Origin: Helochares maculicollis
Lineage: Eukaryota > Arthropoda > Insecta > Coleoptera > Hydrophilidae
Direction: 5' to 3'
Assembly (NCBI GenBank): GCA_033557835.1
Contig: JAWQRO010000216.1
Span: 1-48,407, forward strand
Length of the DNA: 48,407 bases
The position numbers were made by a program, and so were the translations under genes. The notes below the pieces were generated by a model, which was not told the origin of the DNA, ran no database searches, and saw only the letters and a list, made by a program, of their open reading frames with translations. This document shows, piece after piece, positions 10,370 through 21,291 of the stretch. Each line of letters starts with the position of its first letter. Positions within the stretch are counted from its first letter, which is position 1.

Positions 10370-12289
10370 TTATGGCTAGTACTTTATTCAAGAAATAAAA
10401 GAATTATGAATAGCTAGTAATTTATTTTAAAATACGCCTTTAAAAAAGTCTATTATTAAATAATGCATTGAATTAAAATTAAAACTTCAATATTATTAAT
10501 TTTACTTTGTGAATCACAATTTCGAATAAACTCTATGCAGCCTAGATTAATCCTTTTGTCCACAAACTATAAGAAGTCCAGCTGAATAGAAAACATTTCT
10601 ACCAAATGATACGTTAGGCTTAACAATGTACAACATTCTAGATTTTAGCCCATCCCAATCATTCCGCATTTCGTTACTATATTCATTTTTGTTGTGTGTT
10701 ACTTGTAAAAGAATTTAAATTGGTTTAAAGTAGTTTAGTTAATTTGTGAAAAAAGTATATAAAAATATCTTGCGGGGGCAAAATCAATTAGTAGAGTCAT
10801 ATTTACCTATATCTTATGCTATTACCATACACTTCTATTGTATGCTAAGCAAAAATAGTTTTATGAATCAAATAGCAAGAGATTCCAAGAGATCAAGCGC
10901 TGTGTCTTTAAATGCTATTCGTTATCATTCAGAAACGGGAGTAATATTATTAATCTATTTTCGTAAAATATTACTTTTGGGCGCTATGACATACTCTGCT
11001 TTTAACGTGAGAAAATTATTTTATTGTTGTTTGTCCCTTAGATCACATCAAAAATTGGTAGTTTCTGTATTATATGGATATTGGTTTTATATTATATATA
11101 GTGTACTATTACTTTATATTTCAGTATATGGTAGAATTGGGTAATTCAATTAATAATGCTATACAATTAAATAGCGACGGTAATATTCAATTAATAAAAC
11201 TAGAAGGCAATTATGTCTACTTTTAAATATTTAATGATATTGACATTTGCAGTACCATATTTAGTATTTAACTAAAAATTAATTATTTTGGAAATTGCTT
11301 AGAATTCCGAATAAAATTTGGAAACAATTTTAAGTACTAGTAAAGTTCCTCGTTAGGGGTTTTTACTCTCATGTTTTTGCATTTTGAGCCGAATTACTAG
11401 ACGGTATGGTTAGTTACTGCATTTAATTATGTATTTGATTAATACGTTAATAAATGTAGAAAAATATTAAGTTTTGCTAATTATTTATTTGATAATGGAG
11501 TTAAAGCTAAGTATATATGAATTTTTTGCTTTGTTCATATTTTCAGAAGCAGCATAGTTGAATACTTTAAAGAATATATTTATTTTACACTAGGGTAGAG
11601 TTTTTAAAACACTATTCCTAATAAAATTTTGTAGAGCAGAACAGACATTTTTACACAATGAAATGTATGTTAATTCTTCAATTCCATTAATAAACAAAAC
11701 AAACGGTTGATCTCATAATTATACTGTCTTGTTATATATTCTTAAACCATTTATGCTATCAATAAAAAATTTACTATTTATTTTTCTTAGAAAAATAAAA
11801 AACAGCCGGTTTTTCTAAATTTATGGAATTTATGGAAATATGAAGGGGTGATTTTTATAAAAATATCTGTGTTTAAGCAATTATGTTTGCTCAAATGTAA
11901 AAATTGACTTATCCTTTGCTTAAAGAATGTAAATACGCGATTTGTCCCAAAATAAGGTAGAATCACTGATTTTGAGTTTGTTTAAAGACACAAATATATT
12001 GCAAATGTGATAGTACAAAACTTTTAGAAATGTATGGGAAGATTTTCAGAAAAAGAGAATAATTAATTATTGAGGGAAGGATGCTTTATTTGAAAGTAAA
12101 TTATAGCAGTCACCGAAATTTAATTGTCATCGACGTTGTGTTAAGTTCTCTGTACATTTTGCTTATGCAAGTAATAAAGTAAGTAAAATATTTTTTTATT
12201 AAACTCCTTTTATCTCTCTGTGATATAGGTTACATTTAATTTTAAGTCACGTTCTAAAAACTATCCATTTTCCTGCTTTTTTGCATTGA
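10370..12289. other. AT-rich intergenic DNA, no supported gene
   Basis: The longest frame is 133 codons including its stop (10746-11144, plus). It opens on GTG; its first ATG is at 10842, leaving 100 codons. It is hydrophobic, has no recognisable motif and no splice-flanked context, and its length is compatible with chance at this base composition. Nothing else is visible. Confidence 0.6.
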
Positions 12290-13020
12290 ACATTTTTTCC
12301 CGATCCCACTTAAAATATCCGCTATTATCTTATCCTATGCATACCTTTGGTTTCCTTTAATAATTTTTATCTTATATTATGCTTATAACAATCTCTTTCC
12401 TTATTTTTTACAATTCCTTCAAAGCGACCACACAATTTCATTTGTTATCTTTTCTTACAATCCTCGATTGATAACAATAAAATAGTTTACCTTACGTGGT
12501 CGTAGTTGCAAAGACTTGTCAATCTATTTAGTTTCCTGAATTGCTTTATTTCTACTGACTTTATTTTATTGAGATCACTTCTAAACAAGACCCATGTCTT
12601 ACATCCGTCAGTATCGGTCTGAACAAAGTTTTATTAAGTGCAATGCTATTTTATCTACATCGAATTTATTTATTGGGCTGTACTGCTTTATGGTCTTCTA
12701 TGCTTTCGTTAATCTTCTTCCAGTGCTGTTCACCTCCATTGGCTGATATTTATATCGCTCCTTTTGTTTAGTTACATAATTACCTATTTATATTTATAAT
12801 TCATCTTAGCTACTGATCGTGTTGATATCGATTTTAATAATGTTTATACTCCATACTCCCGGTCCTACAATTATATTCTCTGAAAAGGGTGGTTTCGCAA
12901 TTGTGACTTTTTTTCTTTGCTTTAATACTAACTATTATTCTGTATTCTCTAAGTTCATACAGTGACTGATTCAGTCTGTGCGCAATAATTTTTATACTGT
13001 TAAGCACGAAATTCTCCATT
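12290..13020 (-). pseudogene. decayed non-LTR retrotransposon (LINE) reverse transcriptase relic
   Basis: On the minus strand, frames with several stops and shifts spell LINE reverse-transcriptase C-terminal signatures. Around 13019-12940 the frame contains LNSIKIIAHRLNQ, resembling the LLN..YK.IA..L.QRL segment. Around 12660-12500 it reads LNKTLFRPILT and then, one frame over, GCKTWVL followed by IKSVEIKQFRKLNRL, which matches the usual L..TL..P.L.YG.ETW.L....K...VE...LR pattern. Near 12440 IEDCKKR, a stop, then QMKLCGR follows. The sequence is T-rich on the plus strand (A-rich on the minus), as LINE ORFs often are, and this bias continues to about 13500. The coding capacity is destroyed. 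The clade is uncertain, and the boundaries are approximate. Confidence 0.5.
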
Positions 13021-13859
13021 TTTTTGATTGCTGTGCATACTAAGTAAATTCTCTTGAGTGTGACACTCTCTCTTTTAAATACATAAAAAACAGGGTTCTT
13101 CTTCAGGATTATGATATCTTATGATATCTCGGTTCTTTAATGTTGTTTGCCTGTTTTTCTAAGCTTATTATTTCTTTGCTCATTTCCTCAACCCAACTCG
13201 TTTTAGAGTCCAAAATTTTCTGAAAGTATTATCTCCACATTTCAATAATCTTTTCTCCAGTAAATAATAGTTCTTTATTGCTTTCTAACAGTTTTGTTCT
13301 ATGCTTCTTTTACGCTCTAAATTCTCTCAGCTTTCTTTATCAACGGTTTTAATTTCTCTATTGTCCGCTCCGTTTTTCAATTTTTCTCCATTCTCGTTGC
13401 TTTCTTCATTAGTTACTGGACCTTGCTTCTGTTCTTTTCGCAATATTATTAGAGTTCTTTCACTTTACTATTTAGATATATTTTAGTCATTTGTATTTTA
13501 AAATTTGACTGTGCAAAAATATTTAAGGAGCGGTTTATATTATAGACTATGCGAAAGTCTACTTTCACGTTTTATTTTAAATACAAAAAGAACAAAAATT
13601 TATATTAAAAACTACTTTATATATGCACTGAAATATAACTGAACATGTTGTATTGTTGTATATAAACATTAAAGAATATGTAAATTTTGAAAATTAAAAT
13701 TGAATTTCTCATTGTAGGTTATCATTATATAATTATTAAGATTCTCGGGTACTTTTATGCAGTACTTATAGTGGAGACAGTCCAGATTTTTTAAGTAAGT
13801 GGCTAAAGTTATGCTAGACTTTTCGTACATTCGATTACTTTTACGTTTTTCAATGTAAC
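13021..13859. other. T-rich stretch, possible 5' continuation of the LINE relic
   Basis: The strand asymmetry (C/T-rich on plus) seen over the LINE relic continues to about 13500, but I cannot recognise a protein motif in any minus frame. A 10-bp direct tandem copy of TTATGATATC lies near 13108-13127. From 13500 on, plain AT-rich DNA. Confidence 0.4.
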
Positions 13860-14760
13860 ATTTTTTGATCAAGATGTTTCGGCACTAAATATTGTGAGCC
13901 ATATCCATACTTAATCCATATAGATTATCAGAGTGTTATTCGATAACTTGTTGCGTGCAATATCTATACGTGTAGTGTTTCTCTGCATTTCTGTTAATTC
14001 GAAAGGATTCAATTGGTTACTGACCCAAATACCTACATGAAAGCTCTCCTATTGCATGCATTTGATGCTTCCAGTTCATCAAAAATGGTTGGAACGAAAA
14101 TTCTGTTCCGCATTGGCAAATATTGTCATACACAGAACTACCGATAACGCTTTGTTTATAGAAGCTGCAAGTTATTTTTCAAAAATAAAAACTGTATCCT
14201 GCCTTTACAAAAAGCATTAACTAGCAACGACGACGGGATTTATTCTGGTGGTTTAAGTGTTGCAATTTACTCGTTAGATAATTGCTAAACTAAAACGTAA
14301 AATTTACTATCCCTGGAGTAGCAATTCAATTCTGTAGAATTGGTACTTTTTCACGAGATAATTTTACGTTAGTGAAAGCCCTAAGCGTGAAGTAAAACCC
14401 AGCCAAATGCAATAATGTTTAGTAAAAGAGATGCTTTAACCGTCGCTTAACTGCAGCTATAACGTCTAATAAGTATCGGGGGTATATTTGAACCCAACCA
14501 TATTATCAAACAGACGTTGAACTCGCCAAGAATTTAAATGCCGCTTGAAAAGACTTGAGAATAATGCGGTTTCCGCTCCAACTTAGCTCATATAAGCAGT
14601 TGAGAATGCAAATGCACCCGACTTAAGCGCTATTGCGAATTTTTAAAGAAATTTGCTGATGTAAATTGACAGAAGGTCGTACGGATCAATAAACTTGTTT
14701 ACTAGAAATCTAAAACGAGCAATTATGTCTAAACCGAATACATCTATTTTATGGTTGTAG
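13860..14760. promoter_or_regulatory. non-coding island of higher complexity, candidate cis-regulatory DNA
   Basis: Mixed-composition sequence with many CpG-containing words and no open frame of note lies between two AT-rich stretches. A short palindrome, CAATTC-TGTA-GAATTG, is at about 14322-14342. The proposal of enhancer function rests on composition alone; cross-species alignment would decide. Confidence 0.22.
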
Positions 14761-17559
14761 TAAGACACGAAAATTTTAAGTAATAAAACGAAATTAAGGT
14801 TTTGTGTTTTAAAACAATTTTTTATATACGTTACAAAAAATCAGGGAAAATGCATGTTACGTTTTTGATAATTTTATGTGCAGCCAAGCTGGCTCGTCTG
14901 TAAAAATTATAATGGAGATGTAAATCAACAAGCCATAATTTCACTTTAGTGTATTATGGTCTAAACAGTTTTAATTAATTGAAGCAAATGCATGTCATAA
15001 ACTGGCTAGATTTAAACGAACAATTAGTATTTAATTTAGACCCTAAACAGCGAGCATGTACAAATTCAACTATAAAACGCCATTTTCGCTCTTTAAATTT
15101 TTCAGGCAAAGGCACGTAGTGATATTTTACGGCGAGGTCCTGTGAAATAAAATGAAAGAATGCATTATCAAATAAAGTTTTGGGCAAGATAAGTAGTCCT
15201 GATTTTTATTTATAATGTGTAGGAAAGAATTAAATTCATATAATATGTATGCTTTTTTAATGAAATATGCATTAATTTTCACGCGATATTTGAGTGTATT
15301 TTTTTTATACGGTGGTTTGAAACAGTTTCTTTACATTTTATCTTAAATAAAGCTATGATTCATAATAAAAATTAAAGTGTCAATAATTGATTCTCTATAG
15401 AATCTACTGTAGTATAAACGCTTTCTTTTTGATCCACTTTCAATCACTTTTTGTATTTTCTTCTGCATTTATAGATAGTAAATGTAGTTAAAACCATGAT
15501 ACATATGCAGATCGAGTACAATTTTTTTTACATAGAGACAGTATATCAACAAATGTGCCATTTTCCGACAACTGCTTTGACTTATCAATTGATCCGTCTA
15601 AGTTGTCGACATTAACCAGGCTATAAATGTTAAAAAACGTTGCTATCCATCTCCATAAAAATATAAACATCTATAATATTTGTTAAGCTTTGCTTGATGT
15701 AAACTGCCAAGATCTCTAGTGACTGTTATAGTAATACAAAATTGTTACTGAAGCTTCAAGAAATAATAAAATTTATAGGTTCAACATTAATTTAATCTAA
15801 ATTGAATTAAAATGTGCAGTTAGAAAGAACTCAGCCTTTCTGTGAACAAAATGATGTGTGATCAGCACTATTTGAAAGCTAGAACGCATTTGAAACTGTT
15901 GTTATATAAATAGGGATAATGTAAGTGAACGGTAAAAAGTTTAAGCCGTTTGATATAAGTAAATATCAATTATTTTCAATTATAATTCAATGTAAATTTT
16001 AAATGATCTTAAATCAATGCATTTTTAATTTTTTTACATTATTAATAAACATAAGTTGAAATTATTGACTGTATTGGAATATTAATTGATATCTATGTAA
16101 AACTCTAGGAAACAAGATTTATCTGTGAATTATGATATAAGAGAAGGTGTTGCAGCTTCATACTGTTTTTATATTTCGTCATATAGAATTCTCTCGGATA
16201 TCTATTCATCAAAAATCAATAATCTTACTATCTAACGTTATATCCAAAACAGGTAATTTGTTTAAGTACACTTGTAATACTTAACACTTAAACTAAAAAA
16301 ATAGATATGTATGAAAGCACCCCACAGATTCATACATGTGAAAAAATACATGAGTTAAGCATGAAATCTTTATTTATTTATCAAAATCAAAATATCAAAG
16401 CGGTCAAATGCGAAGATCACAAATATAAATACTGATTAAATTATATGTAGTCAAGTAAAAAATTAATATTAAAATGCTTTACAGGCCGACAACATTAACT
16501 CATTACTTAGTAAGAATAGAATTTACCTAATTAGCTTATGATAAAATTAGTTTTTGTTAAAATAACATTGAAAAAATTGGTAAATTGTAAATGTCACACA
16601 TCCAGTTGACACATTCAGGTTTGAAATCTTGCACTATGCGAGTACTTAATAAACTTAACTAATATTTCCTTGCTCCATTTGCCTCCATTTATTTTGACAT
16701 CCAAGTCTATTAATACAATTAATTGTCATACTCCTAGACACATTTACTTAATTTTATTACGCACAATCGTATTTAACTAGTAAGATGAATTTTAATTATC
16801 CTTATTTGAGATATTTGAGAATTTAAGTAAGTATTTGTAATGTGTCAGGGTCTCATTTATAATTTATAAAACTGTATTTACACATATTTATAAAGTTAAT
16901 AATAAAAGGTCCCATTGCTCCTATAAACCAAAAACGTAACTTTTTTGCTTAATAGTTTATTTGTGTTACTATTTAAGATACCAAAGACCAGAGTAACCAG
17001 AAAACAGCTTAAAAATGTGGAAAAATTATTCTTTCAAGTATTTCTTACATTTTACAATATATTTAAGTGTTTAAGACATTTAAGACCTTTTAGCACTCGA
17101 AAACAATGCATATAGTTTCGTATCATTCCGCAATTAAACTATCAACTTATTTTCATCCATAGAGACACTTCACCGTATGCAGATGCTTTACAAAAATTTT
17201 ACCATCACAAATATACTTTTATTTAAAAAAATCCGTGGTACACAAAAATTTGATTGGCAAAATAATAATCCATAAATGAAAAATGCTAATATATAATTGC
17301 GATTTATGTAAAAATTAAAAAATTTAAAATTGGATTTATTAAATAATGCACTTGTATGAAAATTTTCAAAACTAGTTATTAACCAAAGTGCCATTTGTTT
17401 TTATTTTCATACAGTTTGTTTAACTAAGAAACTTAAATCATCCACTCTAACAAGAAATTTTAAAACAGCTGCTGTAATTAAGATAAATTAAGTATAGACT
17501 AAAAACATTTGTTGTATCAATACATAATTTTCCACTATACGTGATGAATATACCAATTA
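14761..17559. other. AT-rich intergenic DNA, no gene seen
   Basis: Only frames of 60-70 codons without motifs, several on the minus strand (around 14975-15187 and 15488-15670). No RNA gene or repeat boundary noticed. Confidence 0.6.
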
Positions 17560-18800
17560 GTTCTATTTATATTCGAGTGGAGTGAAGTGGCTCCCACAGC
17601 TTGTTTAGACTCTACGAAAATGATATTAAGCAGGATGACGTTCTTGTTTTAAAGGGGATCTTCAGGTAAGAAGGGTCAATTTGCTCTATGAAATCGAAAG
17701 TCAACAGCAGCATGGAACTCGGTCTGAGCGTCTCGTTTGGAACGAATCCAACTTGAAGCAAAATACTCATTTCCAATGACACAAAATTGTTGGAAAATTG
17801 ATAAATGTATATATATATAAAGCTTCTCCCGGATAAAATAAACAATACGTAAGAACCGGAGTAACTTTATTTTGTGTTCCGGGGGAAAACGGATGTGCTT
17901 TTTGCTGACGGCCTCGCCGGACAAAGTTTGGCTAGAAACGAGTTTAGCATTGTCACAGTCTTTCGTATTAACTTATATGTAGCGCTCCTCAAGAAGTCAA
18001 TATAGCGTTTTTCCTTTTTTTGGCATTTTATTGATGGGTAAAATGAAATTCTTTCGACAAAATTTTCTCTGCGCAACGACGTGGAGGAGATATTACTTTA
18101 AATTGCTTCCTATGATGGTTGTCAACAGACATTTTTCCGGTGGGCAGGTTACGGTTTTTTCGGTGACCAGGCACATGTTAGCAAGGGGTATAAGCGAAGG
18201 ATTAATTTGAGTGACTTTAAAGTTGGATAATGGAAATATAATTCCTCCCCTGTATTTCCAATATAACATGACAAACATGACAGAGGGGAGAATTTAAGTG
18301 CGACCATAGGGTAAAAAGCCGCACTTCCGTTTCCGTGTCAATTAAAAACTTTTTTGATAACGTTCGTGCGGTGGGAACAACAAGTTCGATGGCGATGGTT
18401 CCATGAGATAACGTTTACAGGCGCATTGCTGGTGGTAACAGCAAACGTTTAGTTGTGAATGTCAGCTAAAAATTTTATCCCCCCTATGTGCTGCTCCCAA
18501 CAATTAAAGACACGGGACAGAAATGCCTCTCAAAGCATTAATCAACGTCTACGAGAGATTTCTGCTAGCGGGTGCAGATTATTGCGGATTCTAGAGATTT
18601 TCCCTCTGGTTTCCACTTTTCCGACGGTCTAAAACAGAAATCTATTTTCGATTTCCAGTTACCACAGTTGGAAAATTTGTTGGTAGTAAATATTCCGTTT
18701 TGGAGGAACTATTCGCATAAATTTTCGAGCGAACATGATTATTGCGTTGTCGAACCGTCTGTCAATTTACATTAACAAATTTCTTGAAAGTTTCACGATT
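17560..18800. promoter_or_regulatory. largest non-coding island, candidate enhancer cluster
   Basis: About 1.2 kb with clearly more balanced composition than its surroundings and many CpG-containing words. Four or five frames of 60-82 codons overlap on the minus strand without any protein motif, which is what less AT-rich non-coding DNA gives by chance. The 6-mer AACGTT occurs as GATAACGTT twice (about 18356 and 18406). Candidate regulatory DNA for a neighbouring gene; not proven. Confidence 0.28.
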
Positions 18801-20069
18801 GCTTTTAGCCTGACAGAATTTGCATTCCCAACTGCTTCAAGATTTTGTAAAATATTGATTAAAACAAACACATTTACTTTGAAACTATAAACTATAATGA
18901 TGTACAATCAGAAATAAATTAAATTATCTTGACAACGCTTTGCTTGCAGTGAGTCGTATCCGCAACAATTTCTTGTTCTAGTTAATGGTTATATTGCCGT
19001 TCCAATATTCTAGTACTCCCACTTTTATATCACTCTTAATCCATTATGAAGAGATCTGATTTATTATGCTACACGTCAGAATACACCATTTGCACTGTAC
19101 ATGTAATCCAGATTTCATTTTATACATTATATCGATCCTGATATAAAACACTAATAAAATAGCTTTCATGACATGTTGTATGATATGTCCCAATATTACA
19201 TTTAAAATTCGTATTTGATTTTAGATCTTTAAAAAAGTACGGCTGGTAACGGCATCTCATATAAACAAGCTGAAGAAAACATCTTCCATATGCTATAATT
19301 CTAAGTAATAAAACAGTGTCTGGCGAAAATGGTTACAATATTTGCACATATATTGTTCGCACGGTTATTAAAGTCATCCCTTTTCTACCGATGAAAATAT
19401 ATTCATTTTCGGTATTTAGCAGATCTATTAATTTATCATTCGGCATTAAGGTAATATTTTGATACTGTATATCTTATACCTCCGGTGAATGTACACACCA
19501 ATGCACTTCAATTTATCTTCACATTTTTAAATATCTTCAAAATTTAACTATATTTTTATAAAAGTCTCTTTGTAAAGTGAGACTCTGATTCTTTCGCTTC
19601 TCTTACATTTAGATACCTTACTTGTAGAACTGTTAATCTTTGTTTTTAAAATAGGCTTCTATTTCGGATATCAGCTCTTGATTCGAGAAAAACTTTTTTC
19701 AGTTAAGTATGTTTTGGAGGTATACGAAGAGGTAAATGTTACTATGAGTTAAATCTGTTAAATCAAAAGGGAGCGAAAGCCATTAGAAGTGAACAGTTGG
19801 GACATCGTAGCCAACGACGCATTGTTTAAGTGAAAGAGCGCCTGTTTTGCGTAATATACTTTAATACTTTAGTTGTGCTAGGTGGCAATCGCTATATATG
19901 ACTGCTTTTAAGTTAGCAGATGAACAAAATTCCACAAATACTATATTTCAAAATACGGCCATCATACCCTTGATAGCTGACTGATGTGGTTATTGCCATT
20001 TTAAGCGAGGTTTGCCTGCTGCTTTTTGCGCTACTGTCGACTAAAGTTTCTTATATTGCTACATACCGG
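18801..20069. other. AT-rich intergenic DNA, no gene seen
   Basis: No frame above 60 codons and no recognised motif. The part next to 20070 may belong to the 3' end of the LINE fragment, but I cannot follow it. Confidence 0.5.
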
Positions 20070-20600
20070 TGAAAAAATCTTGTCTTTCTGGTACATGTAT
20101 TATCAGGCCTTCTTGCGATATGTCATTGCTATTTAGTGACTATTTTAATATTGATGTCAGTTACTTTAGTTCTTTCTTTTATTCAGTCATTTCTTTTCCT
20201 GTTTTGCCGTCTCATTCGTATGTTATTTCAAGAGATTCGAGGATAGTTAGCAGCTTCTATCTAATGACTAGATTTAGAATCTAAGTTTCATAGCCATAGG
20301 TTAAAATCCATTGCTGAAAAGTTTTACCATTTAAATAGAAAGGTATTTAAAATTTGAATAATGTAAAAGTCCTCCCGAATACTATCTAAGCAAATTTGTA
20401 TCTTTTATTTATTTCTCGTAGCAGCGATCCTGAAACGGGGACTAATTGGCCAAAGTACACATAGTTGTTCTAATATTTTGTCCATCCTTTGATGTCTATT
20501 TCTGATACAAATTCAATACACATCACTTTTATCTTTGCATGTTTTATTTGTAAGCCTACTTTTTGACTGGCAACTCAGTTTGTTTATTTGCTATTTTTCC
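20070..20600 (-). pseudogene. decayed RTE-type LINE fragment (reverse-transcriptase C-terminal region)
   Basis: Minus-strand frames with stops read, in order from about 20595: KVGLQI and KVMCIEFVSEIDI; then YVYFGQLV, SGSLLREINKR and IVFGRTFTLFK (about 20468-20348); then ILTYGYETWIL (about 20290); and, near 20100, HIARRPDNT. This order matches the end of RTE-clade reverse transcriptases (a KINxxKTK-type segment, YxYLGQ, EI.RRI..AW.AFG, TYG.ETW.L, W.GHIARR.D). A TAG stop replaces the Trp of the AW motif. The block YVYFGQ to FK closely matches the in-frame fragment at 48236-48407, so both belong to one LINE family. Boundaries are approximate. Confidence 0.75.
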
Positions 20601-21219
20601 AGATTAGCCTGTTAAAGATGTATTTCAATATGAAATTGTGATGCAAAATTATAATAGAATTGATTATTGAAATTACTAATATTTTAAATATTTTCTGAAA
20701 TGAATTTCTTTTGTTTCTAGTAAAAGCTATGCCAATTTAATAAATATCTAAATTTTCCAGAAACACTGAACAATTGGCAGTACATCTTTGTTTTTCTAAA
20801 TATTTCAACCACCATTTATTTTTCAACTGTTTTTAAGTAATTTTTTAAACACCTTTTGAGAATGCTATTAATAATGAAAGAAATGATATACCCTATATTA
20901 TCTAGCAGTTTCCTTCATAATAGAATGTATTCTGCACAAGGATAAAAATTCTTTAAATATGAAATTTCATTAAAATTATGTGCAATATACACATGGAAAA
21001 CTTAGTAGTGAAATCTATTACAAGCATAATATTTGAAAGGTTATTTAATCCATATAAAAATACTGTCGTTTAAAATATAAACTTGAGCTTTATATTAGAA
21101 ATAAATGATTTATTTGCAGCAATGTATACAGTTTTCTTTTAACAAGTAATCAAATAATGCTAAAAACAGACTTTTTTTTTCAAGTAAAAAACGTCTCTAC
21201 CGTGACAATGCTGTCGCAT
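20601..21219. other. AT-rich intergenic DNA; tRNA-His trailer at its right end
   Basis: No coding signal. The last 30 bases (21190-21219) are the 3' trailer of the minus-strand tRNA gene, with a T6 run (A6 on plus, 21186-21191) suitable as a Pol III terminator. Confidence 0.65.
21186..21191 (-). terminator. Pol III T-run terminator for tRNA-His
   Basis: Six consecutive T on the minus strand, 28 nt past the discriminator base. This is farther downstream than most tRNA terminators but is the first run of four or more T. Confidence 0.7.
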
Positions 21220-21223
21220 TGCC
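21204..21223 (-). repeat. 8-bp hairpin overlapping the tRNA-His 3' end
   Basis: Minus strand: GGCAATGC, loop GACA, GCATTGTC; eight pairs, one of them G-T. The 5' arm uses the last three acceptor bases and the discriminator A of the tRNA, so it could compete with the acceptor stem in the precursor. Confidence 0.7.
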
Positions 21224-21291
21224 GTGACCAGGATTCGAACCTGGGTTACTACGGCCACAACGTAGGGTCCTAACCACTAGACGATCACGGC
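21220..21291 (-). tRNA. tRNA-His (anticodon GTG)
   Basis: The minus strand folds into a complete cloverleaf. The acceptor GCCGTGA pairs perfectly with TCACGGC. The D arm is GTCT-AGTGGTTA-GGAC. The anticodon stem CTACG/CGTAG encloses the loop TTGTGGC with anticodon GTG at 21258-21256. The variable loop is TAAC and the T arm is CCAGG-TTCGAAT-CCTGG. The discriminator is A (21220) and no CCA is encoded, as for a eukaryotic nuclear gene. Internal Pol III promoter boxes are present (A box around TAGTGGTTAGG, B box GGTTCGAATCC). No intron. There is no SINE-like tail, and the intact fold suggests a functional gene that decodes CAC/CAU. The extra G at position -1 of mature tRNA-His is normally added after transcription. 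Confidence 0.97.

Noticed and set aside
10746..11144. 133-codon plus-strand frame (longest non-repeat frame apart from the receptor)
   Set aside because: It opens on GTG, its first ATG leaves only 100 codons, it has no recognisable motif or splice context, and a frame of this length is plausible by chance in 48 kb of AT-rich DNA.
17612..18278. Series of minus-strand frames of 60-82 codons in the 17.6-18.8 kb island
   Set aside because: They overlap in different frames, share no motif and have no splice-flanked look; the higher GC of the island explains the length.
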